A stretch of 33,089 nucleotides of DNA from Gammaproteobacteria bacterium (GTDB lineage Bacteria > Pseudomonadota > Gammaproteobacteria > Ga0077536), in assembly GCA_009692265.1 (NCBI GenBank), contig SHZM01000039.1:1-33089 (forward strand), read 5' to 3'. Made by a program: the position numbers and the translations under genes. The notes beneath the pieces were generated by a model. That model was not told where the DNA came from. It ran no database searches and saw only the letters and a list, made by a program, of their open reading frames with translations. The stretch's first letter is position 1. Each line of letters begins with the position of its first letter. Of this stretch, positions 16,851-26,277 are shown piece by piece.

Positions 16851-19800
16851 TGCTCCAGCCGCTCTCGACTGGTGCCGAGGCGCGACAGAAATTCCTCGAT
16901 TCGGCGGGCAGAGACCTTCTCGGCCGTTCCCAGGGTTGGTGCAAACAACGAAACGCGAAACTCTTCGAGCAGGTAACGTAGCCGCGCCGCGGTTTCCGGC
17001 TCGCGCGAAAAATCAAGAGCGTCAGCCCGAGCACGAGTCGCTGCAAATTGAGCATGCTTGAACTGATCTTTCCGGGGATTCTCAGAGAGTCGTTCGAGGC
17101 GCTGTCGGACTGCCCGCAGATAGCGTGGGTAATGGCGCAAGACACTGAACTGCCCATGCGCGAGTCCATATCGAAAAAGCGCTCGTAATTGCGCATCAAT
17201 GTCCTCTCGGACTTCAGGAAAACCACTCGCGATAGCAGGCAGAAGCGTCGTGATTTCGCTTGCAAGCGCGAAAAGCATCTCCAGTTCGCTCATCCATTCC
17301 GCCAAACGCGCGAAAACAGTGGCTTGAACCTGCGCCTTTATTCGAACAAACGTGGCTTCATCGCGGGGTAGTTCGAGATCCGTCATTGCTGCACCGAACG
17401 CCGCCGTCAGTAATAGCTGCTCAAACTCGGGTCCTACCCCGAAGCGTTGTGCTTGCAATTTAAGCAAAGGCATCCGCCCAATCTCCTTGCCTAAAAGTTT
17501 CACTTCGCGCTGCAACGAATACAGTAACAGGCAACGGGTCCCTTCCCGGTGAATACGGCGCGCCTCGGTCGGATCGTGCGACACCATCCACCGAGCGCCG
17601 GCTGACGCCGGTTGCAATGCGGGATATCCACTTATCTCAATGCCCCCAATCCGCAGGGAAATAGTCTCCGGCACCACCCCACTTGTCCAGCTCGTTATCA
17701 CGTCCTGCGTAATCCCCCACGGTAGAGTCTGAAAGGCCACCCCTGGTTCGGCACCAGCGCTCGCCAGCCACGCGCACAGATCGCGCGTGCGCCCACACTC
17801 CTTACCAATTTGATCAAGAAGACGCACACTTGGCTGCAAGTGGGCGGGAAGATTGACGCTGTCCCACTCGTCATCGCCGATACGCATACCGGTTATCCGC
17901 AAAACTGCCGCGCTGAGTGCCTGCGCTAACGAGCCGGGCAGATGTTCGATCGCCGCAGTCAGCGCCGGCGCATACTCCGCAAGCGGTGCTAAATAGCGCC
18001 GTCGCTCTTTCGGTAACCGCTTTATCATGGCCGTAACTTTCTCACTCAACAGGCCGGGTACAAGCCGTTCAAAATCGGCGCTCGTGAAAAGTGCCGCCAC
18101 CGCGAACGGTATTGCGACTGTCACACCATCGTCGTCCTCCCCGGGCGCGAACCGATAGCTCAGCGGCAACCGCATACCCCGCCGATTTAGAACCGCGGGG
18201 TAAAGAAAATCGGTCACCTGCGCAATACCACCGCGAGTCACCATCTCGTCCGACATTTGTAACTGTTGATTGCGTGAATCATCCGGCCGGAGCCAGGCGG
18301 CAAGTTGCCGCCGAGTTGTAATTTCGATGGGTAGGTGCGCCGCGTAAAATGCGGCGAGTGTTCCTTCATCGGCCAACAGATCGCGTCGCCGGGCCCGCTC
18401 TTCGGCCGCCTTGACCTTGTCGACTAATTCAAGGTTATGTCGCAAGAAACGCGGCAACGTTCCCAAACGGCCTGCAACTAGCCCTTGCGCGATCAAGACG
18501 GCACGCGCACGCGCCGGATCGAGATCCTGTAGGGCTACTCGCCGATTGCGGATCAATGTCAGGCCGTAGAGAGCTTGTTCCTCAAGCACATAGGCTTCGC
18601 CGCGTTCCACGTCCCATTGCGCTTCACTGTAGGTGCGCTTGGCGAGGTGAGTGGCGGCGCGCGCGGCCCAGCTCGGATCGATTTTAGCGACCAGTCGCGC
18701 ATAGGTCGCGCTAGTCTCGGTAATTTCCGCGGCGACGATCCACTTCGGCGGCCTCGTGCGAACTGCGGAACCTGGGTGCAGGCGTACGCGTTGTTGACGG
18801 CATCCGACATAGTCGGTTTTTTCCTCCCAGCGCGCGATCCGGCTGAGGACGCCGGCGAGCACCGCTTGATGGATCGCACGATACGAGGCCGGCGTGTCAC
18901 TGAGCCGCAAGCCCAGCGCATGGCAGCGCGATGAGAGTTCGCGATGCAGATCGAGCCACTCCCGAATCCGCCGCCACGACCAAAACTGCGTCCGGCAGTA
19001 TGCTTGCTGCTGGCGTCTTGATAGCGGCAGCAGTTCCTGTTGAACGGCCGTCCACGCCGCCAAGAACCACAAAAAATCCGACCGATGGTCGCGAAACTGC
19101 GAATGTGCGATGTCCGCAAAAGAGCGCGCCTCGCGTGGTCGTTCACGCACATCGCCTGCGCTTAATGCACTCACAATAACTAGAATTTCCCGCACGCAGT
19201 TGAACTCGGCGGCGCTAGCCAGCATCTTCGCCAAGCGGGGATCCAGCGGAATTCGCGCGAGTTGATGCCCTGTTGGGGTGAGGTGCCGCTGATGATCGAG
19301 CGCCCCTAGCTCGCGCAACAGCTGATAACCATCCGCGATCGCAGGGCTCGTCGGCGAGTCGACCAGCGGGAAATCCTCTAAGGAACCGAGTTTCAGATCA
19401 GCGAGCCGTAGAATCACGGCAGCCAAATTGGAGCGCCGAATTTCTGGCTCGGTATAGGGTGGGCGTCGCGCGAATTGCTCCTCGCTAAACAACCGCACAC
19501 AGATCCCTGGCCGCTCACGCCCGCAGCGGCCTTTACGCTGTTCCGCACTCGCCTGCGAAATCGCACCCACCGGTAAGCGCTGTAACTTGCTTCTTGAACT
19601 GTAACTACCGAGGCGCGCCAAGCCGCTATCGATCACATGATGAATACCCGGCACCGTCACTGACGTTTCGGCGACGTTGGTCGCCAAAACGATGTGCCTT
19701 CCCTGATGCGGCGAAAAGACTTTCTGCTGCTCGGCCACGCTGAGCCTGGCATACAACGGAAGCACTTCGGTGGCCTGAAAACGCGCGCCGTTGACAGCTT

Positions 19801-20524
19801 CCGCAGCTTCAGCGATCTCTCGCTCGCCCGGTAAGAACACTAATATGTCGCCCCGCGCCTCGGCATCCAGTTCTTTGATCGATTGCACAATCGCTTCATT
19901 AAGATCCGAGCTACCGTCTTCCTCGAAGGTGAGCGGGCGATAGCGCATATCGATGGCATGGGTTGCTCCCGGTATTTCGAGTACCGCGGCATTTCCGAAG
20001 AAGGCCTGGAACCGTTCCACAGCAAAGGTTGCGGACATCAAGATCACGCGCAGCTCGGGCCGACGGGGCAATAAGGTGCGTAAATATCCGAGCAAGAAAT
20101 CGATATTCAGGCTGCGCTCGTGAACTTCATCCACGATGACAATGTCGTAGCTGCGCAATTCACGATCGCGCGAAATTTCCTGCAGAAGAATCCCGTCGGT
20201 CATGACCTTCAGACGGGTTGCGCTCACCGCCTCGCGCTCAAAACGGGTTTGATAGCCGACGATTTCGCCCAACCGCTCACCGCGCTCGCTGGCGATCCGT
20301 TGCGCGACAGTCCGCGCCGCGAGGCGCCGTGGCTGGGTATGGCCAATCCGCGGTTGATGCGCCAGCGACAGACACAGTTGTGGGACTTGCGTCGATTTTC
20401 CGGAACCAGTCGCGCCGCATACAAGGGTTACTGGGGTACGCTTCAGCAAGTGTTCCAGCAGCCCGAGATGCGCCATGATCGGCAAGACCGGGGCTCGTTC
20501 GAAGCGTAGAGAACTTAACCCCAT
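16847..20524 (-). CDS. hrpA: ATP-dependent RNA helicase HrpA
   Basis: A 1225-residue DEAH-box helicase. Walker A is GATGSGKST (residues 37-45), motif II is DEVHERSLN, motif III is MSAT, and motif VI is QRKGRCGRERPG. Helicase-associated and OB domains follow, then the long HrpA-specific C-terminal region (DUF3418). HrpA acts on mRNA and on stalled ribosomes. The N-terminus is shorter than in most homologues: only about 36 residues precede Walker A. Upstream the frame stays open for 15 codons to a TAG near 20570 without another usual start, so an ancestral start further up cannot be excluded. The stop overlaps the antiporter start by four bases. Confidence 0.95.
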   Translation of the reverse strand: MGLSSLRFERAPVLPIMAHLGLLEHLLKRTPVTLVCGATGSGKSTQVPQLCLSLAHQPRIGHTQPRRLAARTVAQRIASERGERLGEIVGYQTRFEREAVSATRLKVMTDGILLQEISRDRELRSYDIVIVDEVHERSLNIDFLLGYLRTLLPRRPELRVILMSATFAVERFQAFFGNAAVLEIPGATHAIDMRYRPLTFEEDGSSDLNEAIVQSIKELDAEARGDILVFLPGEREIAEAAEAVNGARFQATEVLPLYARLSVAEQQKVFSPHQGRHIVLATNVAETSVTVPGIHHVIDSGLARLGSYSSRSKLQRLPVGAISQASAEQRKGRCGRERPGICVRLFSEEQFARRPPYTEPEIRRSNLAAVILRLADLKLGSLEDFPLVDSPTSPAIADGYQLLRELGALDHQRHLTPTGHQLARIPLDPRLAKMLASAAEFNCVREILVIVSALSAGDVRERPREARSFADIAHSQFRDHRSDFLWFLAAWTAVQQELLPLSRRQQQAYCRTQFWSWRRIREWLDLHRELSSRCHALGLRLSDTPASYRAIHQAVLAGVLSRIARWEEKTDYVGCRQQRVRLHPGSAVRTRPPKWIVAAEITETSATYARLVAKIDPSWAARAATHLAKRTYSEAQWDVERGEAYVLEEQALYGLTLIRNRRVALQDLDPARARAVLIAQGLVAGRLGTLPRFLRHNLELVDKVKAAEERARRRDLLADEGTLAAFYAAHLPIEITTRRQLAAWLRPDDSRNQQLQMSDEMVTRGGIAQVTDFLYPAVLNRRGMRLPLSYRFAPGEDDDGVTVAIPFAVAALFTSADFERLVPGLLSEKVTAMIKRLPKERRRYLAPLAEYAPALTAAIEHLPGSLAQALSAAVLRITGMRIGDDEWDSVNLPAHLQPSVRLLDQIGKECGRTRDLCAWLASAGAEPGVAFQTLPWGITQDVITSWTSGVVPETISLRIGGIEISGYPALQPASAGARWMVSHDPTEARRIHREGTRCLLLYSLQREVKLLGKEIGRMPLLKLQAQRFGVGPEFEQLLLTAAFGAAMTDLELPRDEATFVRIKAQVQATVFARLAEWMSELEMLFALASEITTLLPAIASGFPEVREDIDAQLRALFRYGLAHGQFSVLRHYPRYLRAVRQRLERLSENPRKDQFKHAQFAATRARADALDFSREPETAARLRYLLEEFRVSLFAPTLGTAEKVSARRIEEFLSRLGTSRERLEQ

Positions 20525-20831
20525 ACGCGCGATACGCAGTTCAGCGCAAAGATTACGCTCGATGCGTCGCTATCCCAACTTGGCATCAGGCGAACCAGCC
20601 CCTGACCGGTCGCCGGACCGTTAAAACAGAGTCTGCTGAGTGGCATGTCCGCTAATCTCGCTTACGGGTCCTGGTTTGCCAGCGCCAAAGGCGCGCGGCC
20701 TTACCGGGAGACCCCGGTGGGAGTCACGCACTTAGTCGGCGTCAACGCTTTGAAAATCTAACACTCGCTGCTAAGCTTATCGCCTAATTTACTGTGCTGC
20801 CAAAAATTCCTGGATAACCTGCGCCCCTACT
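20525..20831. other. 307-base intergenic region between hrpA and the PP2C-FGE locus
   Basis: No convincing gene is present. Two short GC-rich hairpins follow one another (GCGCC-AAA-GGCGC at 20682-20694 and ACCGGG-AGAC-CCCGGT at 20703-20718), without T-runs, so they are not clear terminators. TTGAAA at about 20750 could be a -35 for the plus-strand gene but the -10 is poor. The region must hold the divergent promoters for hrpA and the phosphatase gene. Confidence 0.4.
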
Positions 20832-21104
20832 ATGCTGACGTTTGACATCGCCGGTGCGCAAATAGATGGCGCACGTGACTATCAGGAAGACGCATTCCTG
20901 ATCACCCGCCTCTCCGATCCCAGCGGCGAACGCCAGGCGTCAATGGTAATCGTCGCCGACGGGATGGGCGGCCACGCCGCGGGTAACGTCGCCAGCAACA
21001 TGGCGGTACAGACGTTCAACAAGCATCTCACCAGCAATTTTCCCAGCGAATCTGCCCAGCGTACTGCGCGAAGCGGCCCTCCAGGCCAACAATTCTATCG
21101 CTGA
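20832..21104 (+). CDS. PP2C N-terminal fragment (to first frameshift)
   Basis: Open frame of 90 residues with the metal-binding DGMGGH motif. About the last 20 residues (ESAQRTARSGPPG…) are out-of-frame sequence: the true continuation, ANLPSVLREAALQANNSIAE, is read in the next frame. Part of the interrupted gene 20832-22664. Confidence 0.6.
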   Translation: MLTFDIAGAQIDGARDYQEDAFLITRLSDPSGERQASMVIVADGMGGHAAGNVASNMAVQTFNKHLTSNFPSESAQRTARSGPPGQQFYR

Positions 21105-21108
21105 AACC

Positions 21109-21741
21109 GTGCGTGAAACGGCGGCGCTTAAGGGCATGAGATGCACCTTAATCGAAGATCGAAATCTGCGCTGGGTGAGCGTCGGCGACAGCCATCTGTA
21201 TGTGATTCGCGATAAGGAACTCAAAAAAGCCAATGCTGATCACAGCTACGGCGGGTTCCTCGCCAAAATGGCCGAACAAGGCAAACCGATCGAGCCAGAA
21301 GCCGGGTTTTCGCGCAATATGCTCATGAGCGCGCTGACCGGCGATGAAGTCGCTGACATCGACTGCCCCGAAACGCCACTGGAACTACAGGCCGGGGATC
21401 GCATTCTGGTCGCCAGCGATGGGCTCGATACCCTGAGCCACGGCAAGCTTGTGTCTTACATGGAAAGTACGAACACGGCAATGGACTGTGTAGACGCCCT
21501 GCTCAAAGGCGTCCAAGAAGCGAAAATGCCCCGCCAGGACAACACCACGGTCGTGGTGATTATCGTTGGTGAAAAACAAGAAGCCGCGCCCCCCAAAGGT
21601 GAACACGCGCCGCAGCGGCTGGCGAACGTCGCGTCGGCACCACCACCCCCTTCCGCCGCGCCACTGTGCCGGTGGACACATCGCCCGAGGCGAGCAGTCT
21701 TGCCAAAACTCTGTCGGCGGTTGCGGTCCTGGTGCTCCTAG
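21109..21741 (+). CDS. PP2C C-terminal fragment (between frameshifts)
   Basis: Open frame of 210 residues holding the second half of the PP2C domain (VGDSHLYVI, SDGLDTLS, RQDNTTVVV). Coding sense extends upstream in the same frame to about 21045. About the last 25 residues (PLCRWTHRPRR…) are out of frame. Part of the interrupted gene 20832-22664. Confidence 0.6.
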   Translation: MRETAALKGMRCTLIEDRNLRWVSVGDSHLYVIRDKELKKANADHSYGGFLAKMAEQGKPIEPEAGFSRNMLMSALTGDEVADIDCPETPLELQAGDRILVASDGLDTLSHGKLVSYMESTNTAMDCVDALLKGVQEAKMPRQDNTTVVVIIVGEKQEAAPPKGEHAPQRLANVASAPPPPSAAPLCRWTHRPRRAVLPKLCRRLRSWCS

Positions 21742-22322
21742 CACTCGGTGGCGGTTACTGGTTTTGGCAACAATCTTTGGTCAAGGAAGCCGAGCCGCTG
21801 CCGGAACTCGCGTTGCCTGATCCCGATGCCCCGGCGGTTGTCGATGAGACCGCGATAGACGCGACTGACTCCGATGCGGAGCCCGACGAAGACCTCGAAG
21901 TTACCGAACCCGCTGTCGAACCGGTCGAAGCCGCGCCGGTAGCAGGTACCGGAAAAACCTTTCAAGACGCCCCCGGGTCACTGATGGTGCAACTACCCGC
22001 CGGTAGCTTCACGATGGGCAGCCCAGACAGCGCGGCCGAATTTAGCGAACGCCCGCAGCACTCAGTGAAACTCGCTTCGTTCGCAATCAGCGTGAACGAA
22101 GTTACTATCGCGGAATACCGAAAATTCGTTGCCGCCACTGGGCGTCGCCCGCCGAAAACCGAAGATCTCGATCCAGCTAAACACCCCGTATTCTTCGTCA
22201 GTTGGGACGATGCGCTGGCCTACACGCAATGGCTCAGTAAACAAACCGGGCACGACTATCGGCTCCCCAGCGAAGCGCAGTGGGAGTTCGCAGCGAGAGT
22301 TGGTACCACCGGAAATTATTAG
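21666..22322 (+). CDS. Membrane helix and FGE-like N-terminal fragment
   Basis: Open frame of 218 residues starting at a GTG that is probably not a real start. It contains the single membrane helix, the acidic linker and the first two thirds of the FGE-like domain, ending at the in-frame TAG. The same frame continues to encode the rest of the domain up to a TAG at 22662-22664. Part of the interrupted gene 20832-22664. Confidence 0.6.
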   Translation: MPVDTSPEASSLAKTLSAVAVLVLLALGGGYWFWQQSLVKEAEPLPELALPDPDAPAVVDETAIDATDSDAEPDEDLEVTEPAVEPVEAAPVAGTGKTFQDAPGSLMVQLPAGSFTMGSPDSAAEFSERPQHSVKLASFAISVNEVTIAEYRKFVAATGRRPPKTEDLDPAKHPVFFVSWDDALAYTQWLSKQTGHDYRLPSEAQWEFAARVGTTGNY

Positions 22323-22682
22323 TGGGGGCGCGATCTTGGCGAAGACAATGCACACTGCTTCGCCTGCGAGTCGGGTCTTGACCCGCGACTCCCGACTAAA
22401 GTCGGACGTTTCGATGCAAACCGGTACGGGGTCCACGATACCGCCGGAAACCTCCAGGAATGGGTTTACGACTGCTTCCATGAAAACTACGGAGGTGCCC
22501 CCAGCGATGGCACCGTGTTTGAGGGTGGCAACTGCAAACTGCGGATGGTGCGCGGCGGCGCGTACTCCAGTGGACCCAAAGCCTTGCGCTCCGCGGCGCG
22601 CGACAAACTTCAGTCGGATACGGGTAACGACAGTGTCGGGATCCGGGTTGTACGGATCGATTAGATTTAGTTCACGTCATCC

Positions 22683-23915
22683 TTACTTTCCAACTTCGAT
22701 GATCCGTGCGCGTAGTGTGGTAAGCAGCAGTAATGCTGGCACTGCCAGCACCAGCGATATAGCGAAAAAAGGGACCCAGCCGATCGCGGCGACCTGCCCC
22801 GCCGCAGGCCCGATTAGGACCCGCGAAACACTGGAAAGCGCCGAGAGCAGTGCGAAATGTGTCGCGGTGTAGCGTAATTGGCATAGCCCCATCATCAGTG
22901 CAAGTAAGGCGCTGGTGCCCATCCCTCCGGTGAGATTTTCAAGGGTAACGACAACCATCATGCCGGCCAACGATTTGCCGGTCGCCGCGAGCAGCAGGAA
23001 CCCGATATTCGTCAGCGCCTGGAGCAGGCCGAACCACAGCAGCGCACGATACAAACCGAGCCGCATCATCCAGTAGCCGCCGAGGATCCCGCCGACGATC
23101 GTGGCGACCAGCCCCAAGGCCTTATAAATCGCCCCGATTTCCGTTAACGAAAAGCCCTGGCCGCGAATGAAGAACGCCATCGATAAATTGCCAGCGAACG
23201 CATCGCCGAGTTTGTACAACACCACGAGAGCGAGAAAGCCGACAATGCCTGGGGTGGCCCATAACGCAAGTAATTGGCTGGCAAACGCGTCTTCCAACGA
23301 CTGCGGTGCGGAAATTTGCAAGCTCGCTTCGGGTGCCCAAACGCTCATCAACATCAAGCCGGCGAGACACCCGGCCAAACACCAAAAGCTGACCGAGAAC
23401 CCGAAGCGATCCGCGATCAACAGTGCTCCGGCACCGGAGACGATCATCGCCATACGATAACCAGCCACTGAAACTCCGGCCCCTAAACCACGTTGATCGT
23501 GGGTCAGAGCTTCGGCACGATACGCATCAACTGCGATGTCCTGTGTTGCCGAGACGATGGCGAGAATCACGACGATAACGACGATCCGTGATAAATCGCT
23601 CTGTGGATCGCTCAGCGCGAGTAAGCTAAATAGCGCTATCAACAATCCCTGGGTCAACAAGACCCAACCACGTCGCCGACTGCCGCGGAGCAATGGGAAG
23701 CGATCGAGCAAGGGCGCCCAGAGGAATTTGAACAAGTAGGGGAAGCCGACGAGGGACAACGCGCCGATCGTTTCGATTCGCAGGCCACCTTCGGTAAGCC
23801 ACGCTTGCAAGGTGCTGCCCGTCAGCGCGAGTGGCAAGCCCGAGGCAAACCCAAACAAGCCGACGGTACACAGCAGTCGTGCGGGTGAAGTCGGGGTGGT
23901 TTTAGCGCTAGACAT
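22683..23915 (-). CDS. ampG: AmpG-family muropeptide MFS transporter
   Basis: A 410-residue inner-membrane protein with about twelve hydrophobic helices. It matches AmpG, which imports anhydro-muropeptides from the periplasm for cell-wall recycling and beta-lactamase induction. Typical stretches are GFASGLPLALTGSTLQAWLTEGG, FKFLWAPLLDRF, SATQDIAVDAYRAEAL and YKLGDAFAGNLSMAFFI. I use the ATG at 23915 (MSSAKTT…). The frame is open to 23954, but the extra 13 residues lack support. It converges on the PP2C-FGE gene with an 18-base gap. Confidence 0.9.
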   Translation of the reverse strand: MSSAKTTPTSPARLLCTVGLFGFASGLPLALTGSTLQAWLTEGGLRIETIGALSLVGFPYLFKFLWAPLLDRFPLLRGSRRRGWVLLTQGLLIALFSLLALSDPQSDLSRIVVIVVILAIVSATQDIAVDAYRAEALTHDQRGLGAGVSVAGYRMAMIVSGAGALLIADRFGFSVSFWCLAGCLAGLMLMSVWAPEASLQISAPQSLEDAFASQLLALWATPGIVGFLALVVLYKLGDAFAGNLSMAFFIRGQGFSLTEIGAIYKALGLVATIVGGILGGYWMMRLGLYRALLWFGLLQALTNIGFLLLAATGKSLAGMMVVVTLENLTGGMGTSALLALMMGLCQLRYTATHFALLSALSSVSRVLIGPAAGQVAAIGWVPFFAISLVLAVPALLLLTTLRARIIEVGK

Positions 23916-24113
23916 GGCCGTATTCTGGCATGGCTCGCGTAGACTCTGGGTCAAGATGCGCGAATTCGTCGCAGCAAGTCATTAACCTAAAAGCGGCAGT
24001 TGACCCCTGTCGAGCATGAGTAAGCCCGTGAAAAAGAATAATTTTACCGCTCAAATGGCTGTCACCTTTTGGGTGAGTTCGCCACGACGCGCGCAGCGCG
24101 TCCCCTTGCGGGC

Positions 24114-24599
24114 ATGGCACAGGAAATAGAACGCAAATTTCTGCTCGTAAACGCGCAATGGCGTGCGCAGGTCAGCCATAGCGAGGCCATGCGCCAAGGC
24201 TATATGACGAGTTCGCCGGAGTGTTCAATTCGAGTCCGGATTGCGGGGGCACAGGCCTTTCTGAATTTCAAAAGCGCAACTCTAGGAATTTCTCGTCACG
24301 AGTTCGAATATTCGATTCCCGTAAGCGACGCCGAAGAAATGCTTGCTCTTTTTTGCGAAAATCGCTGTGTGGGAAAAGTACGCCACTACGTACCGCTCGA
24401 CGGGAATGTATGGGAGATCGATGTTTTCGAGGGCGCAAATGCGGGTCTCATCGTGGCGGAAATTGAGTTGGCCGCAAGTGACCAGGACTTTACGAAACCG
24501 GCTTGGTTGGGGTCGGAAGTTTCGCATGACCCGCGTTACTACAACTCGCGTCTGACCGATTACCCTTTCGCACGCTGGGGTACCGTTACTCCTGACTAA
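24114..24599 (+). CDS. CYTH-domain triphosphatase
   Basis: A 161-residue soluble protein of the CYTH / triphosphate tunnel metalloenzyme family. The defining ExExK motif is EIERK at residues 4-8 after the ATG at 24114, and the tunnel-lining basic residues appear in SIRVRIAG, FLNFKSA and KVRHYVP. WEIDVFEGANAGLIVAEIEL is the conserved acidic strand pair. The small single-domain form resembles bacterial tripolyphosphatases such as the Nitrosomonas enzyme. The substrate (tripolyphosphate, thiamine triphosphate) cannot be read from the sequence. An earlier in-frame start at 24069 adds a poor N-terminus and is rejected. Confidence 0.92.
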   Translation: MAQEIERKFLLVNAQWRAQVSHSEAMRQGYMTSSPECSIRVRIAGAQAFLNFKSATLGISRHEFEYSIPVSDAEEMLALFCENRCVGKVRHYVPLDGNVWEIDVFEGANAGLIVAEIELAASDQDFTKPAWLGSEVSHDPRYYNSRLTDYPFARWGTVTPD

Positions 24600-24671
24600 A
24601 GCCGTATATACTTATGGGCACTTCTCAAAATTCGCTCAAGATGCTAAAGGCAAAGCCCACAACCCTACGAC

Positions 24672-25682
24672 ATGACTCCAGTAACTTCGCCCACTGAACA
24701 ACTCATCGACCGCTTCGGCCGCGTGGTTGACTATGTCCGGATTTCGGTCACGGATCGCTGCGATTTCCGCTGTGTGTATTGCATGGAACCGGATACTCAA
24801 TTTGTACCACGGGCGCAGGTCCTGACCTTGGAAGAGCTTGAGACCGTCGCCCGGGCGTTTGTCGAGTTGGGCGTGCATAAAGTACGCATCACGGGCGGCG
24901 AACCCCTGGTACGACGCAATGTGGTCGGACTTTTAGCGAAGATTGCGCCCTTACCTGGCCTCCGTGAATTGGTAATTACCACCAATGGCTCGCAGCTCAC
25001 GAAACTTGCGGTGCCGCTTAAAGAGGCCGGGGTTAAACGAATCAATATCAGCCTCGACTCTCTGGATCCGGCACGCTTTGCGCGGATCACCCGCACTGGC
25101 GAATTGCACCTGGTTCTCGCCGGGATCGACGCGGCACTGGCAGCGGGTTTTCAGAGCTTGAAGATTAACGCGGTTATCCTTAAACACCGCAACCACGACG
25201 AAGTGGTCACGCTGGTCCGCTTCGCCGCAGAGCGCGGGATGGATTTATCCTTCATCGAAGAAATGCCGCTTGGGGTCATCGGGGATCACGATCGCGCGGA
25301 GGCCTACTACTCCAGCGACCAGATCAAGGCAGATCTCGAAAAAGTCTTCACGTTGATTCCGACCACCGAACAGACCGGCGGCCCGTCTAAATACTATCGG
25401 CTAAGAGAAACCAACACGCGGGTGGGTTTCATCTCCCCCCACAGCCATAATTTCTGCGAAGCCTGTAATCGGGTGCGAGTCACCGCCGAGGGCCGTCTGC
25501 TACTGTGCCTGGGCCAGGAACACTCGGTTGATCTGCGCGCGGTGCTACGTCGCCAACCTGGAGATTTAGAGGCCCTGAAAGCAACGATCCGGGAGTCGAT
25601 GGAGATCAAGCCGCGCGGTCACGACTTCCGCTTAACCGCGCAACCCATGATCTTCCGGCATATGAATGCAACGGGTGGTTGA
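24672..25682 (+). CDS. moaA: GTP 3',8-cyclase MoaA
   Basis: A 336-residue radical SAM enzyme that, with MoaC, converts GTP to cyclic pyranopterin monophosphate, the first step of molybdenum cofactor synthesis. The SAM cluster cysteines are C30, C34 and C37 ([10 protein letters not shown]). The second, substrate-binding cluster is C262, C265 and C279 ([19 protein letters not shown]). TGGEPLVRR and NISLDSLDP are typical. The C-terminus ends in Gly-Gly, needed for activity in the family. mobA overlaps its end. MoaC is not in the window. Confidence 0.97.
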   Translation: MTPVTSPTEQLIDRFGRVVDYVRISVTDRCDFRCVYCMEPDTQFVPRAQVLTLEELETVARAFVELGVHKVRITGGEPLVRRNVVGLLAKIAPLPGLRELVITTNGSQLTKLAVPLKEAGVKRINISLDSLDPARFARITRTGELHLVLAGIDAALAAGFQSLKINAVILKHRNHDEVVTLVRFAAERGMDLSFIEEMPLGVIGDHDRAEAYYSSDQIKADLEKVFTLIPTTEQTGGPSKYYRLRETNTRVGFISPHSHNFCEACNRVRVTAEGRLLLCLGQEHSVDLRAVLRRQPGDLEALKATIRESMEIKPRGHDFRLTAQPMIFRHMNATGG

Positions 25683-26277
25683 CGCGCCGTCTACAATCAC
25701 AGGTCTCGTCCTCGCGGGTGGTCAAGGCAGCCGTATGTCGGGGCTCGATAAGGGCTTGGTGACTCTGGCAAACCGACCCCTTATCACGCATGTCCTGGAA
25801 CGCTTAGCGCCACAGGTCGACAGCATCATGATCAGCGCCAACCGCAATACTGAAACGTATCGAGACTTTGGTCATCCAGTCGTCACCGACACTCTGCACG
25901 ATTACGCGGGCCCACTCGCTGGCATCTTAAGCGGTCTCGCCCGCTGCGCAACGCCCTGGCTGGTCACCGCGCCCTGCGATTGCCCGTTTCTCCCGCATGA
26001 TTTCGTTGCACGGCTCGCCGCGGCACTCGATTCCGAAGACACGATCGCGGTGGCCTTTGCCTGCGGCGAGTTGCAACCCGTATTTGCATTAATACCCACG
26101 CGGTTACAGGCATCTTTAGCCAAATTTTTAGCCTCCGATGGCCGCAAAATCACGCGCTGGTTCGAGCAGCATCAAATGCGCTCGGTTGATTTTGCGCTGG
26201 ACGCCGACGCGTTTGCGAATGTGAATACAATAGAAGAACTCGCCGCGGCTGAAGGTCGACTGAGAGCCTGCGACTAA
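25666..26277 (+). CDS. mobA: Molybdenum cofactor guanylyltransferase MobA
   Basis: A 203-residue nucleotidyltransferase that joins GMP to molybdenum cofactor for DMSO-reductase-type enzymes. The GTP-binding signature is [16 protein letters not shown] near residue 17, with PLAGILSGL and [10 protein letters not shown] after it. The ATG at 25666 overlaps moaA by 17 bases. A GTG at 25675 is the alternative. It ends in TAA sharing its last base with the mobB ATG (TAATGA), so translation is coupled. Confidence 0.95.
   Translation: MQRVVDAPSTITGLVLAGGQGSRMSGLDKGLVTLANRPLITHVLERLAPQVDSIMISANRNTETYRDFGHPVVTDTLHDYAGPLAGILSGLARCATPWLVTAPCDCPFLPHDFVARLAAALDSEDTIAVAFACGELQPVFALIPTRLQASLAKFLASDGRKITRWFEQHQMRSVDFALDADAFANVNTIEELAAAEGRLRACD

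Larger units (their letters stand above)
20832..22664 (+). pseudogene. PP2C phosphatase - TM - FGE-like fusion, interrupted
   Basis: Read as one gene this encodes about 610 residues. The order is a cytoplasmic PP2C Ser/Thr phosphatase domain (YQED, VADGMGGHAAGN, VSVGDSHLYVI, VASDGLD, RQDNTTVVV), a proline/alanine linker, one membrane helix (AVAVLVLLALGGGYWFW), an acidic Pro/Glu linker, then an FGE/SUMF1-like domain (LPAGSFTMGS, NEVTIAEYRKFV, RLPSEAQWEFAAR, DTAGNLQEWVYDC, MVRGGAYSS, VGIRVVR). Three lesions break it: a +1 shift near TTTT at 21038-21041, a shift back near 21640-21665, and an in-frame TAG at 22320-22322 where the family has an aromatic residue. Also, GMRCTLIED lacks about four residues expected after GMGCT. 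The FGE catalytic C-x4-C is absent, so this domain is a binding module. The layout resembles the T6SS threonine-phosphorylation partners PppA and TagR joined into one protein; that comparison is inference. Confidence 0.75.

Noticed and set aside
18559..19152. A 197-codon minus-strand open frame within hrpA
   Set aside because: It is in a shifted frame of a continuous conserved helicase; composition is Arg/Ser/Cys-rich shadow sequence.
22320..22322. Pyrrolysine or recoded TAG in the FGE domain
   Set aside because: TAG is used as a normal stop in several genes here, no pyl genes are present and the gene already has two frameshifts.
22129..22872. A 247-codon plus-strand open frame across the FGE end and the ampG end
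   Set aside because: It is in another frame than the FGE domain, runs antisense into ampG and reads as low-complexity Ser/Thr/Arg sequence.
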